Shown here: positions 18,247-27,644 of the stretch, piece after piece | Layout of the letters: every line of letters starts with the position of its first letter | How positions within the stretch are numbered: position 1 is the stretch's first letter | From: Nocardia sp. | Lineage (GTDB): Bacteria; Actinomycetota; Actinomycetes; Mycobacteriales; Mycobacteriaceae | DNA: 47,291 nt | Direction of reading: 5' to 3' | NCBI RefSeq assembly: GCF_025465275.1 | Contig: NZ_JAODNK010000215.1 | Span: forward strand, 1 to 47,291 | The notes under the pieces: generated by a model | What the model saw: the letters and a program-made list of their open reading frames with translations, nothing else | Told to the model about the DNA's origin: nothing | The model's database searches: none | Program-made: the position numbers and the translations under genes

Positions 18247-18449
18247 ACGATCTAGCCGAGGCGCGCTGGTTCAAAAGCAGCAGAAGCCAAGGGGGAGAGG
18301 CGTGTGTCGAAACCGTCCACCTTCGCGGCGGCAATGTCGGGGTGCGGGATTCGAAGTTGGGGACCACCAGCCCGGTGTTGGTCTTCGATGGGCTGGCTTG
18401 GGACCAGTTCAATGATGCAGTGAAGTCCGGCCGGTTCGACTGCCTCTGA
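18243..18449 (+). CDS. DUF397 family protein
   Basis: This 68-residue protein has the standard DUF397 pattern: ARWFKSSRSQGGEACVE near the start, then GVRDSK, then LVFDGLAWDQFNDAVKSGRF. It overlaps the XRE gene stop by 4 bp. DUF397 proteins are the usual partners of XRE/DUF5753 regulators and may modulate them. The family and pairing are certain; the biochemical role is not known. Confidence 0.93.
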   Translation: MNDLAEARWFKSSRSQGGEACVETVHLRGGNVGVRDSKLGTTSPVLVFDGLAWDQFNDAVKSGRFDCL

Positions 18450-18705
18450 GGCTCTTGGGCTGCCTTCGATCTGTTCGAGCCGGTAGTGGCGGAACTGGGT
18501 GCAGTGCAGAAGAATTCGAGTCCAACTCGCGCACCGGCCGAACCCGATGCGGCATATGACCATCCGTCTGCTCGGTAGCCGGGATCGCTCACCGCTCCAA
18601 GGTTGGACGCCGAGCGACTTGGTGCTGAGGTGTTCTGCCAACGCAAGATCAGAGCCCGAAGATGGGTGCAGCGATTCTCCGCGGCAGACTCAAGTGGTTG
18701 TGTTC

Positions 18706-18797
18706 AAATTGATCTTGCGGCCCGCCGAGCACCGAGCTCACCTCGTTGTTGCTCCTACCCGCACATCGAATCCAGATGTGGCGTGTGGGGAGCGTGG
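18706..18797 (+). repeat. conserved upstream segment, copy 1
   Basis: About 90 bp directly before the first DUF2075 gene is similar to 20841-20934 before the second. Shared blocks include TTGATCTTGCGGCCCGCCGAGCACCGA with small changes, CTCCTACCCGCACATCGA and a final GTGGGGA-like purine stretch. It probably carries the shared promoter and ribosome binding site. The preceding 18450-18705 shows no recognisable gene. Confidence 0.7.
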
Positions 18798-20723
18798 ATG
18801 GCGCTTATGCGGGGTAGCGTCCGGCAGCTGCTGGAGCTATCGATATCCAATCGTTTGCCGGTGCAGCTTCTCGAACGTGCTGCGGCGGAGTGGGGGCAAG
18901 AGGTCCGTACCGGCGAAGTTCGCGCGTGGAGGAACAGCTTGCGTGAGTTTCTCGGCGATTGCGAAGAGGCAGGTCTCGGGGATGTCGAGGTACTACTCGA
19001 ACACAAGTTGCCGCACAGTGCCAAGCGGGTAGATGCGATCTTGTGCGGTGCGCATCCCGATACGGGTGCGCCGAGTTACGTTCTCGTGGAGCTGAAGCAG
19101 TGGTCGACGGCGGAGCAAATCGCCCGAAACCTTGTTGAGGTGCCATGTTACGACCACCCTGTACTGCATCCAGTCGCCCAGGTTCACGAATATTGCCGTT
19201 ACCTTGTGGATTTCACGCCCGATCTCGAGCGGCAGACGGGGGCGGTGCGAGGTATCGCGTACCTGCATAATGCCGTGACGGCGGACGTCGCTTCGCTGAC
19301 CCAGTACGAGCCGAGCGACTTCGGACAGCTGTTTTTGCAGGATGACAGGGAGCGACTACAGAAGTTCCTCGGTTCGGTACTGAACGCACGTGCGGGCCGA
19401 GAGTTGGTGTGCCAGATTACGGACAGTTTTCTGAGATTCCCCCACAGGCCGACCAAGAAGCTGCTCGATTTGGCGGCCGAGGAAATCCTGAGTCGTGAGC
19501 TGTTCGTCCTGCTTGACGAACAGCGTGTCGCGTACGAGATCGTGGCCGAGACGGTCAATCGGGCATTGGCAGCTTCGCGCGCTCGTCGGAGTCGGTCTCG
19601 AGTGGACTATGAGCCGACTGTCGTCGTGGTGGTCGGAGGTCCTGGCTCCGGAAAGAGTGTCATTGCACTCAGCCTGATGGGCCACTTAGCGCGGAAGAAC
19701 CTTGCCGTAAATCATGCGACCGGTTCAGCTGCCTTTACGAGGACGCTGCAGAAAGTGGTGGGGGCCGAAGATTCTCGTGGCCGAGCGTTGTTGAAGTTCT
19801 TCAACAGCTATTCCGGCTCGGGGGTGGGCGAGCTGGACGTACTGATCTGCGACGAGGCGCATCGGATCAGAATGTCGAGTTCGTCCGGCTCGGCGGTGTC
19901 AGCAGACAGGAGAAGACGCCGAAGCCAGCTGGAGGAGTTGATCAGTGTCGCGATTGTCCCGGTGTTGTTTCTCGACGACAACCAGGTCGTGCGGCCACGG
20001 GAGGCGGGCTCACTCGCGGCGATCAAGGCTGGCGCGGAGGCCGCGGGATGCCGTGTCGACGTTGTTCATTTGCATGGCCAATTCCGTTGTGGTGGTTCTG
20101 ATCTCTTCGAGGAGTGGGTTGACCGTCTACTTGGAATCAGCGACGATCCACCGCTCAACTGGTCTCGACTAGCCGCGGGCTCCGGTGATGATTTCGGCGT
20201 CGGAAGTGTGGCCACCCCCGCGGCCCTGGAAGCGTGGGTGGCTGATCGATATCAGCAGACCGGCGGTACGGCGCGGATGACCGCAGGCTTCTGCTGGAAA
20301 TGGAGTGAGCGGCCGATTGGGTCCGGTGCCGAACGCCGACTGGTGTCCGATGTGCGGATAGGGGACTGGCACCGTCCATGGAACGCGCGCCCGGGGGCAA
20401 ACCTGCCAGGTATCCCCGACTCTTATTTCTGGGCCTTCGATGATGGTGGGATGAGACAGGTGGGATGCATCTACACCGCTCAAGGCTTCGAATACGACTG
20501 GGCCGGTGTGATCTTCGGGGACGATTTTGTACGTCGAGGCGATCGGTGGGTTGCACGGCGGGAGCGCTCCGAGGACTCTGCCGTACGAGAGGCGGACGAG
20601 GCCAGCTTTCCGGACCTGATTCGCAATACGTACAAAGTGCTGCTCACCCGCGGTATGCGCGGCGCGTGCGTCTACTCGACCGATGATGAGACACAGATAT
20701 TTCTAGAGCAGATGGCGAGGTAG
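18798..20723 (+). CDS. PD-(D/E)XK-like nuclease fused to DUF2075 helicase, copy 1
   Basis: This 641-residue protein has a restriction-endonuclease-like N-terminus: E64/E68 in a helix, D79 in KRVDAILCG, and E98-x-K100 in YVLVELKQW. It continues as a DUF2075/Schlafen-type P-loop helicase with Walker A GGPGSGKSVIALSL (about 280), Walker B VLICDEAHRIR, a LHGQFRCGGSD motif, CIYTAQGFEYDW and NTYKVLLTRGM. It probably unwinds and cuts nucleic acid; fusions of this kind occur in defence regions. ATG 18798 was chosen by alignment with copy 2, because the open frame back to 18603 covers the duplicated promoter-like DNA. It is a cytosolic protein followed 211 bp later by its paralogue. Confidence 0.85.
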   Translation: MALMRGSVRQLLELSISNRLPVQLLERAAAEWGQEVRTGEVRAWRNSLREFLGDCEEAGLGDVEVLLEHKLPHSAKRVDAILCGAHPDTGAPSYVLVELKQWSTAEQIARNLVEVPCYDHPVLHPVAQVHEYCRYLVDFTPDLERQTGAVRGIAYLHNAVTADVASLTQYEPSDFGQLFLQDDRERLQKFLGSVLNARAGRELVCQITDSFLRFPHRPTKKLLDLAAEEILSRELFVLLDEQRVAYEIVAETVNRALAASRARRSRSRVDYEPTVVVVVGGPGSGKSVIALSLMGHLARKNLAVNHATGSAAFTRTLQKVVGAEDSRGRALLKFFNSYSGSGVGELDVLICDEAHRIRMSSSSGSAVSADRRRRRSQLEELISVAIVPVLFLDDNQVVRPREAGSLAAIKAGAEAAGCRVDVVHLHGQFRCGGSDLFEEWVDRLLGISDDPPLNWSRLAAGSGDDFGVGSVATPAALEAWVADRYQQTGGTARMTAGFCWKWSERPIGSGAERRLVSDVRIGDWHRPWNARPGANLPGIPDSYFWAFDDGGMRQVGCIYTAQGFEYDWAGVIFGDDFVRRGDRWVARRERSEDSAVREADEASFPDLIRNTYKVLLTRGMRGACVYSTDDETQIFLEQMAR

Positions 20724-20840
20724 CGATCGAAGTTTGCCGAATATGGCTGGTGTGCATGCCAATTCACCCAAAGTACTCACTGAGTGGTACGGAGGGCTGG
20801 TTGATCGTGGCGGTCGCCGGGGTTGTAGGCGCCTTTCGCT

Positions 20841-20934
20841 AATCTGATCTACGCGGCCCGCCGGGCACCGAAGGTCACTTCGTCGCTGCCTCTACCCGCA
20901 CGTCGATTTCGCGCGCCCAGGTGGGGAAGGCAAC
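20841..20934 (+). repeat. conserved upstream segment, copy 2
   Basis: This is the counterpart of 18706-18797, lying directly before the second DUF2075 gene. It retains CGGCCCGCCGGGCACCGA and CTCTACCCGCACGTCGA and ends in GGTGGGGAAGG, a plausible ribosome binding site before GTG 20935. Its conservation shows that the gene duplication included the regulatory DNA. Confidence 0.7.
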
Positions 20935-22824
20935 GTGGCTCTGATTCGTGGAAGTGCTCGCTATCTGCTGACGGAAGCGCAGGCTGGTCGCCTGCATCTG
21001 CTGTTGAGCGAGCAGGCTCGGCATCAGTGGGAGCATCAGGCAGGGGCCGGCGAGGTGCGTTCCTGGATGCGCAGTCTGCCGCCGTTGCTGACCGAGCTGG
21101 TCGACTCGGGCCTCGGCGATGTCGAGGTGCTGCTCGAGCACAAGCTGCCGCACAGCCCGAAGCGTGTGGACGTCATCCTGTGCGGCGTACACCCGCGGTC
21201 AGGAGAGGTCAGCTATGTTCTGGTCGAGCTGAAGCAGTGGTCGAAGGCGGAACTTATTGCCGCCGATATTGTTTCGATCGCCGCCTATACGGATCCTGTC
21301 CTGCATCCGGTCGCGCAGGTGCGTGCGTACTGCCAATATCTCGTCGACTCGACACCGGCGCTGGCAGATCTGCCGCAAGCCGTGCACGGTATCGCCTATC
21401 TGCACAATGCGACATCCGCCGATATTCCTTCGCTCATGCAGTATCGACCCGACCGTTTCGGTCGCATGTTCACCGAGGACTTCAAGTCCGAACTGGTCGA
21501 GCACCTGCGCTCCCTGCTCGATGTGGAGGGTGGGCGAGATCTGGCGCGTGAGTCCGCCGACCGCTTCCTGCGATTCACTCACGGACCGAGTAAGCCGCTG
21601 TTGCAGTTGGCTGCCAAGGAGATTCAGGATCGTGAGCAGTTCGTCCTGCTCGATGAGCAACGCGTGGCCTACCAGCTGGTCGAGCAGGCTGTCGCGACCG
21701 CACGCGCGCAGCGCACTCAAACCGTCGTGGTGGTTCTCGGCGGCCCGGGCTCGGGCAAGAGCGTGATCGCGCTTAGCTTGCTCGGCGAACTGTCGAGGCA
21801 AGGGCGAAAAGTTCACCACGCCACCGGGTCCAGTGCGTTCACGAACACCTTGCGCAAGGTCGCCGGCAGCCGCAATACCCGTGTCAAGACGATGTTCAAG
21901 TACTTCAACAACTACGTCGGAGCGGAGCCGCGGGAACTCGACGTGCTGATCTGCGATGAGGCTCATCGCGTTCGAGAGAACAGCGTGAATCGTTGGACCG
22001 GAAAGGATAAGCGTGCGCTGGCCGGTCGGCAGGTCCACGAGCTGATCGACGTCGCGTGGGTGCCGGTGTTTCTTCTCGACGAGAACCAGATCGTGAGGCC
22101 GGGGGAGATGGGCTCGCTCGCCGAGATCACCGCAGCCGCGGCCGCATCCGGATGCAAGGTGGAAGTAGTCCGGTTGGACGGCCAATTCCGTTGTGGCGGT
22201 TCGGATGCCTTCGACGAATGGGTGCGACGGCTACTCGGACTGGACCCGTTACCTCCTGTCAGTTGGACCCGCTTGAGTGCTGGCACTGATGACGACTTTC
22301 ATGTCGCCGCCGCCGCGAACCCGTCGGCGATGGAGGCATGGCTGCTAAACCAGCGTGAACAGCACAGCGGTACGGCGCGATTGGCTGGCGGGTACTGCTG
22401 GCCCTGGAGCGATCCGGTTGGCCCGGCTGACGCGAAGCATCTCGTAGATGATGTGAAAATCGGGGAATGGAAGCGCCCTTGGAATGCCAAGCCGGGCAAA
22501 CGAGTTCCCGATGCACCCGAGTCCTACTACTGGGCATCCGATGATCGAGGGTTCGGCCAGGTCGGCTGTATATACACCGCACAGGGATTCGAATACGACT
22601 GGTCAGGAGTCATTTTCGGGCCTGACCTTGTGAGGCGAGGTGACCGCTGGGTGGCGCGCCGCGAATACTCCCACGACCCGGCCGTCAAGAAGGCGGAGGA
22701 GGCGCACTTCGGCGCTCTCATCCGCAACACCTACAAGGTGCTCCTCACGCGCGGTATGGAAGGCACCTGTGTGTTTTCGACCGACCCGGAAACCCAAGAG
22801 TTCCTGGAGAAGATGACCGGATAG
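20935..22824 (+). CDS. PD-(D/E)XK-like nuclease fused to DUF2075 helicase, copy 2
   Basis: This 629-residue paralogue of the preceding gene has the same domain order and catalytic numbering in the N-terminal part (D79, E98, K100). Helicase motifs are GGPGSGKSVIALSL, VLICDEAHRVR, FLLDENQIV, LDGQFRCGGSD, CIYTAQGFEYDW and NTYKVLLTRGM. Differences concentrate in residues 8-55 and in the region before Walker A, where copy 1 has an extra arginine-rich stretch. The GTG start is supported by the purine-rich segment just upstream. Tandem divergent copies with all motifs kept suggest selection for two specificities. Confidence 0.87.
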   Translation: MALIRGSARYLLTEAQAGRLHLLLSEQARHQWEHQAGAGEVRSWMRSLPPLLTELVDSGLGDVEVLLEHKLPHSPKRVDVILCGVHPRSGEVSYVLVELKQWSKAELIAADIVSIAAYTDPVLHPVAQVRAYCQYLVDSTPALADLPQAVHGIAYLHNATSADIPSLMQYRPDRFGRMFTEDFKSELVEHLRSLLDVEGGRDLARESADRFLRFTHGPSKPLLQLAAKEIQDREQFVLLDEQRVAYQLVEQAVATARAQRTQTVVVVLGGPGSGKSVIALSLLGELSRQGRKVHHATGSSAFTNTLRKVAGSRNTRVKTMFKYFNNYVGAEPRELDVLICDEAHRVRENSVNRWTGKDKRALAGRQVHELIDVAWVPVFLLDENQIVRPGEMGSLAEITAAAAASGCKVEVVRLDGQFRCGGSDAFDEWVRRLLGLDPLPPVSWTRLSAGTDDDFHVAAAANPSAMEAWLLNQREQHSGTARLAGGYCWPWSDPVGPADAKHLVDDVKIGEWKRPWNAKPGKRVPDAPESYYWASDDRGFGQVGCIYTAQGFEYDWSGVIFGPDLVRRGDRWVARREYSHDPAVKKAEEAHFGALIRNTYKVLLTRGMEGTCVFSTDPETQEFLEKMTG

Positions 22825-22851
22825 GACCAGCCGAGTCGGGTAGCGATTCGG

Positions 22852-23211
22852 CTACCCGAGTTCGGAGTACTTCACCGCGCGCCCCCGCGCAAGGTTGACC
22901 GGGTACCGCTGTTCGTTTACCTTCAGCTTCGCCTGAACTGCAGTGGCGAGATCGATATCCAGCACGGTCGAAAGCCGCAGCAGGTAGATCAGTACGTCAG
23001 CGACTTCATGCTCGACCTTGACCCGACCTTCCTCATCGTCGCAAAGCGCCTCGCTCTGCTCCGGCGTCAGCCATTGAAAGATCTCCGCCAGTTCGCCGAC
23101 CTCTCCGGTCAGAGCCATCACCAGATTCTTCGGTGTGTGGAAGCGTTCCCAATCCCGGCGTTGGGAGAATTCCGTCACCATATCCCGCAGCTCATCGATG
23201 GTCATGGGCAC
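22852..23211 (-). CDS. MazG-like nucleotide pyrophosphohydrolase
   Basis: This 119-residue protein matches the all-alpha NTP pyrophosphohydrolase family (MazG/dCTPase type). It carries the metal-binding helices LTGEVGELAEIFQWL (E-x-x-E) and EVADVLIYLLRLS (E-x-x-D), with the middle part EDEEGR-like as CDDEEGRVKVEHE. These enzymes hydrolyse dNTPs to monophosphates and PPi and clean or deplete the nucleotide pool. It starts at GTG 23211 (or ATG 23205), 3 bases after the DnaQ-BRCT stop, so it is the last gene of a three-gene operon. It converges with the DUF2075 gene. Confidence 0.9.
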   Translation of the reverse strand: MPMTIDELRDMVTEFSQRRDWERFHTPKNLVMALTGEVGELAEIFQWLTPEQSEALCDDEEGRVKVEHEVADVLIYLLRLSTVLDIDLATAVQAKLKVNEQRYPVNLARGRAVKYSELG

Positions 23212-23214
23212 TGT

Positions 23215-24174
23215 CTACCAGGTCGGGCGTCTGGTCTCGTCTAGAGGTTTGCCCTCGAGACATCGGAGGAAATCGTCCTCGGTCATGACCTCGATGTCCT
23301 GGCCTTTATCCTGACGCTCGAATGCTTTGCGAGCCTTGCCTGTGACATTCGAACCTGGGCGTAGCACGGCAGGATTGATGTCGCCCACGACGAGGACGTT
23401 CGTCTTCTTCGTAACGTCTTTGTCGGCCAGTGCGCCGACTCGAGCGCACTCCTGCCAGGCGATGTGCCTGGTCATGGACATCAGGGTGCCGGTGAAAACG
23501 ACGAGCCTGCCGTAGAGGTAGCCGTCGGGGTCGGCGTTCGGATCGAGTTCAGGCCGCACCAGTCGGGATCTGGTACCCCCGGAAATCGCAACACTGCCTT
23601 TGTAAATACCGCCAGCCATCGTGCCGATGCGAACACCAACCGAACTGGCTAGCTCCTCCAGATCGACAGCGTTTTGCGTCCGGGCCAGCCCACGAACCAA
23701 GTCCACCACGGCTCTGGCATCTGCGAGCGGATCGTGATGGTCGTCGATCGACCCGCCGAGCGACTCCAGGACATACGGAAGCCGATACGAAGGCAGGGAC
23801 AGAACACGGCGAGACAGCACCATCGTGCACAGGAATCGCAGGCCCGGCCACTCGATTCGGTCGACTGCACAGGCATATCGGATGACGCCGGTATCGAAGC
23901 CTGCATTGTGAGCAACAACGACGTCGTCGCCGATGTAGTCGACGATCGCTGGCAGGATCTGCTCCCAGCTTGGCGCATGCGCGACGGTTTCCTCGCTGAT
24001 GCCGTGCAGCACAGTGTTGTACGCGTCGAAGTAGTTAACCTCCTCCGGGGGACGGATCAGCCAACTGCGTTCGTCCACCACCACCCCATCGCGGACACGG
24101 ACGAGACCGACCGCACAAGGCGATCCGCGGTAGGAGTTCGCAGTCTCGAAATCAATGGCTGTGTAGTCGAACAT
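23215..24174 (-). CDS. DnaQ-like DEDDh exonuclease with BRCT domain, copy 1
   Basis: This 319-residue protein has a 3'-5' exonuclease domain at residues 1-170 with all DEDDh signals: D8 and E10 in AIDFETA, the Asp of HNAGFDTG, and the His and Asp of DDHHDPLADARAV. A BRCT domain lies at about 222-310 (GRLVVFTGTLMSMTR, then VTKKTNVLVVGD). This architecture resembles DNA polymerase III epsilon fused to a BRCT and should act on DNA ends. ATG 24174 overlaps the stop of the unknown upstream gene (TGATG). A second similar pair lies at 35041-36587. Confidence 0.92.
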   Translation of the reverse strand: MFDYTAIDFETANSYRGSPCAVGLVRVRDGVVVDERSWLIRPPEEVNYFDAYNTVLHGISEETVAHAPSWEQILPAIVDYIGDDVVVAHNAGFDTGVIRYACAVDRIEWPGLRFLCTMVLSRRVLSLPSYRLPYVLESLGGSIDDHHDPLADARAVVDLVRGLARTQNAVDLEELASSVGVRIGTMAGGIYKGSVAISGGTRSRLVRPELDPNADPDGYLYGRLVVFTGTLMSMTRHIAWQECARVGALADKDVTKKTNVLVVGDINPAVLRPGSNVTGKARKAFERQDKGQDIEVMTEDDFLRCLEGKPLDETRRPTW

Positions 24175-24755
24175 CAGGCCAGGGGCTCCGGCTGCACACG
24201 GTCCGCGAACTCGTCGGGGAGGATCGCGATGGTCTGACTATTGAGTTCCGCTGGCATGATCCACGGGCTTTCGCCGGTCTTGGGCGCCATCGTGCGGCGG
24301 TGACGTTGCTCGTCGGTGAACAGCCATGCTGCCCACACTTCGCCGGCGTAGTCGGCGACCGCCAGCGCGCGGTACTGCGGTTCGTCTTCGTTCGGTGGAG
24401 CGAGCACGGGCGTCGGCGGAAAGCGGGGGATCACAAGGTCTTTATGGTTGCGTGAGTTGTAGTCGCTGATCGCCTCACAGATGCGGTCCTGGTGTGTGGC
24501 GGTTTGCCTGATCAGGTCATCGAATGTGTCGAGGTGGACGGCGTGCACGAAGCCGACAGGTGACACCGTACCGGTTGTGAGCACGACCGATCGGCCTGCT
24601 GTAAGCGCACGGACCTTCATGTCGTACTCGGGATCGTCGTGCGCGATGACGACCGCGTTAGTGTTGTTGACTCTGGTGCTTCCGATGCGGCTGGTCACCC
24701 AGACGGCAGTGGCGCCTGCGGTCGGTTGCCGATCGACGATTGCGAAGCCGAGCAT
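24174..24755 (-). CDS. unknown partner of DnaQ-BRCT exonuclease, copy 1
   Basis: This 193-residue protein matches no family I recognise. It shows an alpha/beta pattern: an N-terminal strand pair (GFAIVDRQ, TAVWVTSRIG), NAVVIAHDD, a VRALTAGRSVVL stretch, then a helix-rich middle (HLDTFDDLIRQTATHQDRI) and LVIPRFPPTP. The order of blocks looks like that of the gene at 35041, which also sits coupled before a DnaQ-BRCT exonuclease. No membrane segment or nuclease motif is seen. It is the first gene of an operon with the exonuclease and the MazG-like enzyme. The promoter should lie in 24756-24850. Confidence 0.75.
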   Translation of the reverse strand: MLGFAIVDRQPTAGATAVWVTSRIGSTRVNNTNAVVIAHDDPEYDMKVRALTAGRSVVLTTGTVSPVGFVHAVHLDTFDDLIRQTATHQDRICEAISDYNSRNHKDLVIPRFPPTPVLAPPNEDEPQYRALAVADYAGEVWAAWLFTDEQRHRRTMAPKTGESPWIMPAELNSQTIAILPDEFADRVQPEPLA

Positions 24756-25338
24756 TACTCTCCCGTGAGTAGATGGGTGTACTGGTGGGATCGGAGTGTG
24801 GATGGATCAGTGTTACTTCAGCTGGGGCAATTGACCGAAATGTCCAGTGGGCAAGTGGAATCCGCCATATGGTCACGCAAGAGTGATATCTCCGAACGGT
24901 GAGGCGAAGCCCGGTTGGTTGCCTTCCAGTTTCATGCCTTGCTTGGAACTTCAGCGCTCGAGGGCGTGATCTCAGATATGAACTGGCGCAACAACTCCAT
25001 GGCTCAAAGAGTACGCGTTGTGTTGAGCGCCAAGGTCGTTCGTGGATACATGGCCGATATGACGGCAGGAGCAGGCTGGCGGCGTGACGTTCTGGGCGAG
25101 GGTAGAGGCCAAGTGCTGTTGGGAACCTATGGATGCCAACGGGTTTCGTGGACAAGGTGGTGGGCATCTGGGTGTGGCGGAGTGTCGTTGGCGTCCGGGT
25201 TATCTCCGCTCAGGCCGGGGGCATTGGTGTCCTGACGAAACATACTGAGCCGTATAAATATTCGAGCATGTAACCGGCAGGCAGATCGGAGCGATCAAGT
25301 TCGCGACAGGTGTCATGACAGCGATAGGGGACGAAGAT
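24756..25338. other. 583-bp divergent intergenic region
   Basis: This lies between the unknown gene (minus) and the broken helicase (plus). A short open frame at 24899-25235 has no recognisable protein features and no good start signal. No tRNA, hairpin terminator or repeat is evident. It must hold the promoters for both directions. It may also hold decayed sequence, given the damage to the adjacent helicase gene. Confidence 0.4.
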
Positions 25339-27602
25339 TGGTCGTTGAACGTACCGCCGGTCTCACGCTTACCGGCGAGTTCAAGGATGCGCTGTCGCGT
25401 CTGGAGCGAGGCGAAAACCTCTTCCTCACCGGTAGGCAGGCACAGGGAAATCCACGCTGATTCGCGAATTCCTAGCGACTACGGGCAGGAATGTGGTCGT
25501 GGCAGCACCTACGGGTATTGCTGCTCTCAATGTCGAGGGCTACACGATCCACCGGCTATTCGCGTTTCGACCGGCAAGCACCCCAGAGGATATCCGGTCG
25601 GGTAGCTACTCTCCGGGTCGGTTCGCCCCCATCCTGCGCAAGCTTGACACGCTGATCATCGACGAGGCTTCGATGGTGCGGGCCGACCTGTTCGACCTCC
25701 TGGTCCTCGCATTGGAACGGTTTGGGCCGAGGCCCGAAACCCGCTTCGGTGGGGTTCAGTTGGTGCTGGTCGGCGATGGTGATTGAGAGCGAGAAGGACT
25801 ACTTCCAGACTAGATACGCATCCCCGTACTTCTTCTCCGCTGATAGCTACAGTCGCGAGCACTTCCCTACGGTTGAGCTCACCACCGTTTTTCGCCAGAT
25901 TGGCGACCCGCGACTCGTCGATATCCTTAATGCCGCGCGCGAGGGAGCTTTGCTGGACGGGGCTCGGGCGGAACTGAACTCGCGAACCGATGAAACCTTT
26001 CGTCCCCCAATCGACGAGTTTTGGCTGACCTTAACTACGACCAATCGGATCGCGGGTGCCCGGAACCGGGAGATGCTCGGCCTGCTTCCCGGCCTTAAAT
26101 CGCAGCAAAGGGCGACGAAGACAGGCGAATTGGATGGATTCGAGAAGCCAACTGACGACGATCTTGAGTATAAGGTCGGGGCGCAAGTCATGCTCCTGAC
26201 TAATGACTCCAGTGATCGATGGGTAAACGGAACCATCTGGCGTGTCACCGGGTGTCGAGTCGACCGAGGTGATCTTGTCGTTACGGTCGAACTTCCTGGC
26301 GGCAGTGAGGTCGAAGTGGGCCCGCATACGTGGGAGGTCAGCCGGCCGGTCTTCGAGAGTGGGGCACTCCGTCATCGAGTGATCGGAACATATACCCAGT
26401 TGCCGTTCCGCCTGGCGTGGGCCATCACGATCCATAAGAGCCAGGGTCAGACTCTGGACCGTCTGGTGGTTGACCTCAGTGGAGGGACTTTCGCTGACGG
26501 GCAGCTGTATGTGGCGCTCAGCCGGTGCACATCGATGGAAGGCCTGGTGCTTCGGCGTGCAGTTCAACCACGAGACCTCAAGGTGGATCAGCGAATTCGC
26601 CGCTTCCTTCAGTCGGCCAGACCTGAAACGCGGTCGCGCGGAAATGTGTATCTCGGTGTCTGCACCGTCGGTGATGAAGGGCGGGCGTGGAAGCCGCGGC
26701 CAGTAGAGATTGCGCTGGTGACCGACGACGGCACCGAGGTCGCTACGCTGATCAACCCCACTCGTGATCTCGGTGACGCTCGCAGTGTTTACGGGATCAC
26801 TGCGGGCGATGTGCAGTTCGCCCCGTTGCTGATCGAGGCATGGGCCGCGCTGGCTCCTCACTTAGCCGGGCGAACCCCCATCGGCCTCGATATCGACCGG
26901 CACCTCGGATACCTCGACTACGAGCTCAAGCGCAACGGCTATGTCGCACCTATGCCCGTTGGGATCGAGCTCAACGTTTCGAACCTGTCGCAGTTGGACT
27001 TGCGACGGCTCAACGCTTTTCGGGCACTTGACCGTGCCCACGCCGCCCGAGATATTTCGAGGCGTTCGGTGGCGGTTGTCAGTGCCGCTGACGTCTTTCC
27101 CCCGGCGGAACCCCGAACTGGGTACCTCCTGTCACGAGGCTTTGGGCCGGACTGCTTTCAGGTTGGTGGCGTTATCCCCTCCTCCTCGACCCCTGGGCAG
27201 GTCCTGGCGGATTACCTGCGCACCAAAGCCCAACAGGTCCATATGGATAACCGGACGAATCGGCTTCTCCGTGACGTTGAGGCCCGGCTCGGACACACCA
27301 TCCTCGATTCCGACGTTGATGTCAGCGAACAGCACATCAACGCCGTCCTCGTCGCGGGAACTCGGGTCTGCTTCACCGGAACATGCATCGACGAGGACGG
27401 GAACGAGCGGACCCGAAGTGAGATGGAAAATCTAGCTGCAGCTCGTGGGCTCGTACCGGTGAAGACTGTCACCAAGAATAAATGCGATGCCCTGATCACC
27501 GCAGAAGCCGGATCACAGTCGGGAAAGGCCAAGACGGCGATTGCCTACGGCAAGCCGATCTTCACGGTGGAACAGTTCTTCTTCTGGACCCAGGCTGGCT
27601 AA
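25339..27602 (+). pseudogene. broken PIF1/RecD-like helicase with C-terminal BRCT
   Basis: The pieces form one ancestral gene. Piece 1, in the frame starting near TTG 25339, runs to NLFLTGR. One G is missing inside Walker A (near 25434-25440), after which the other frame continues AGTGKSTLIREFL and VVAAPTGIAALNV to LDTLIIDEASMVRADLFD and LVLVGD. Near 25774 about 20 bp is missing where QLPPV is expected, and reading shifts again. The last piece (25776-27602, 608 residues from MVIESEKDY) holds AWAITIHKSQGQTLDRLV, VALSRCTSMEGL, an acidic central region and a C-terminal BRCT (RVCFTGTCID, KNKCDALIT). No single frame retains ATPase motifs I to III. The long 3' frame may still be translated as a helicase-tail/BRCT fragment. 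Confidence 0.85.
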
Positions 27603-27644
27603 ACCGACACAGCCACAACAAGATTGAAGAAGTGATGGTTCAGC

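Noticed and set aside
24899..25235. Short plus-strand open frame in the divergent gap
   Set aside because: It has no ribosome binding site, no recognisable domain and an unnatural composition. It was kept only as part of the intergenic description.
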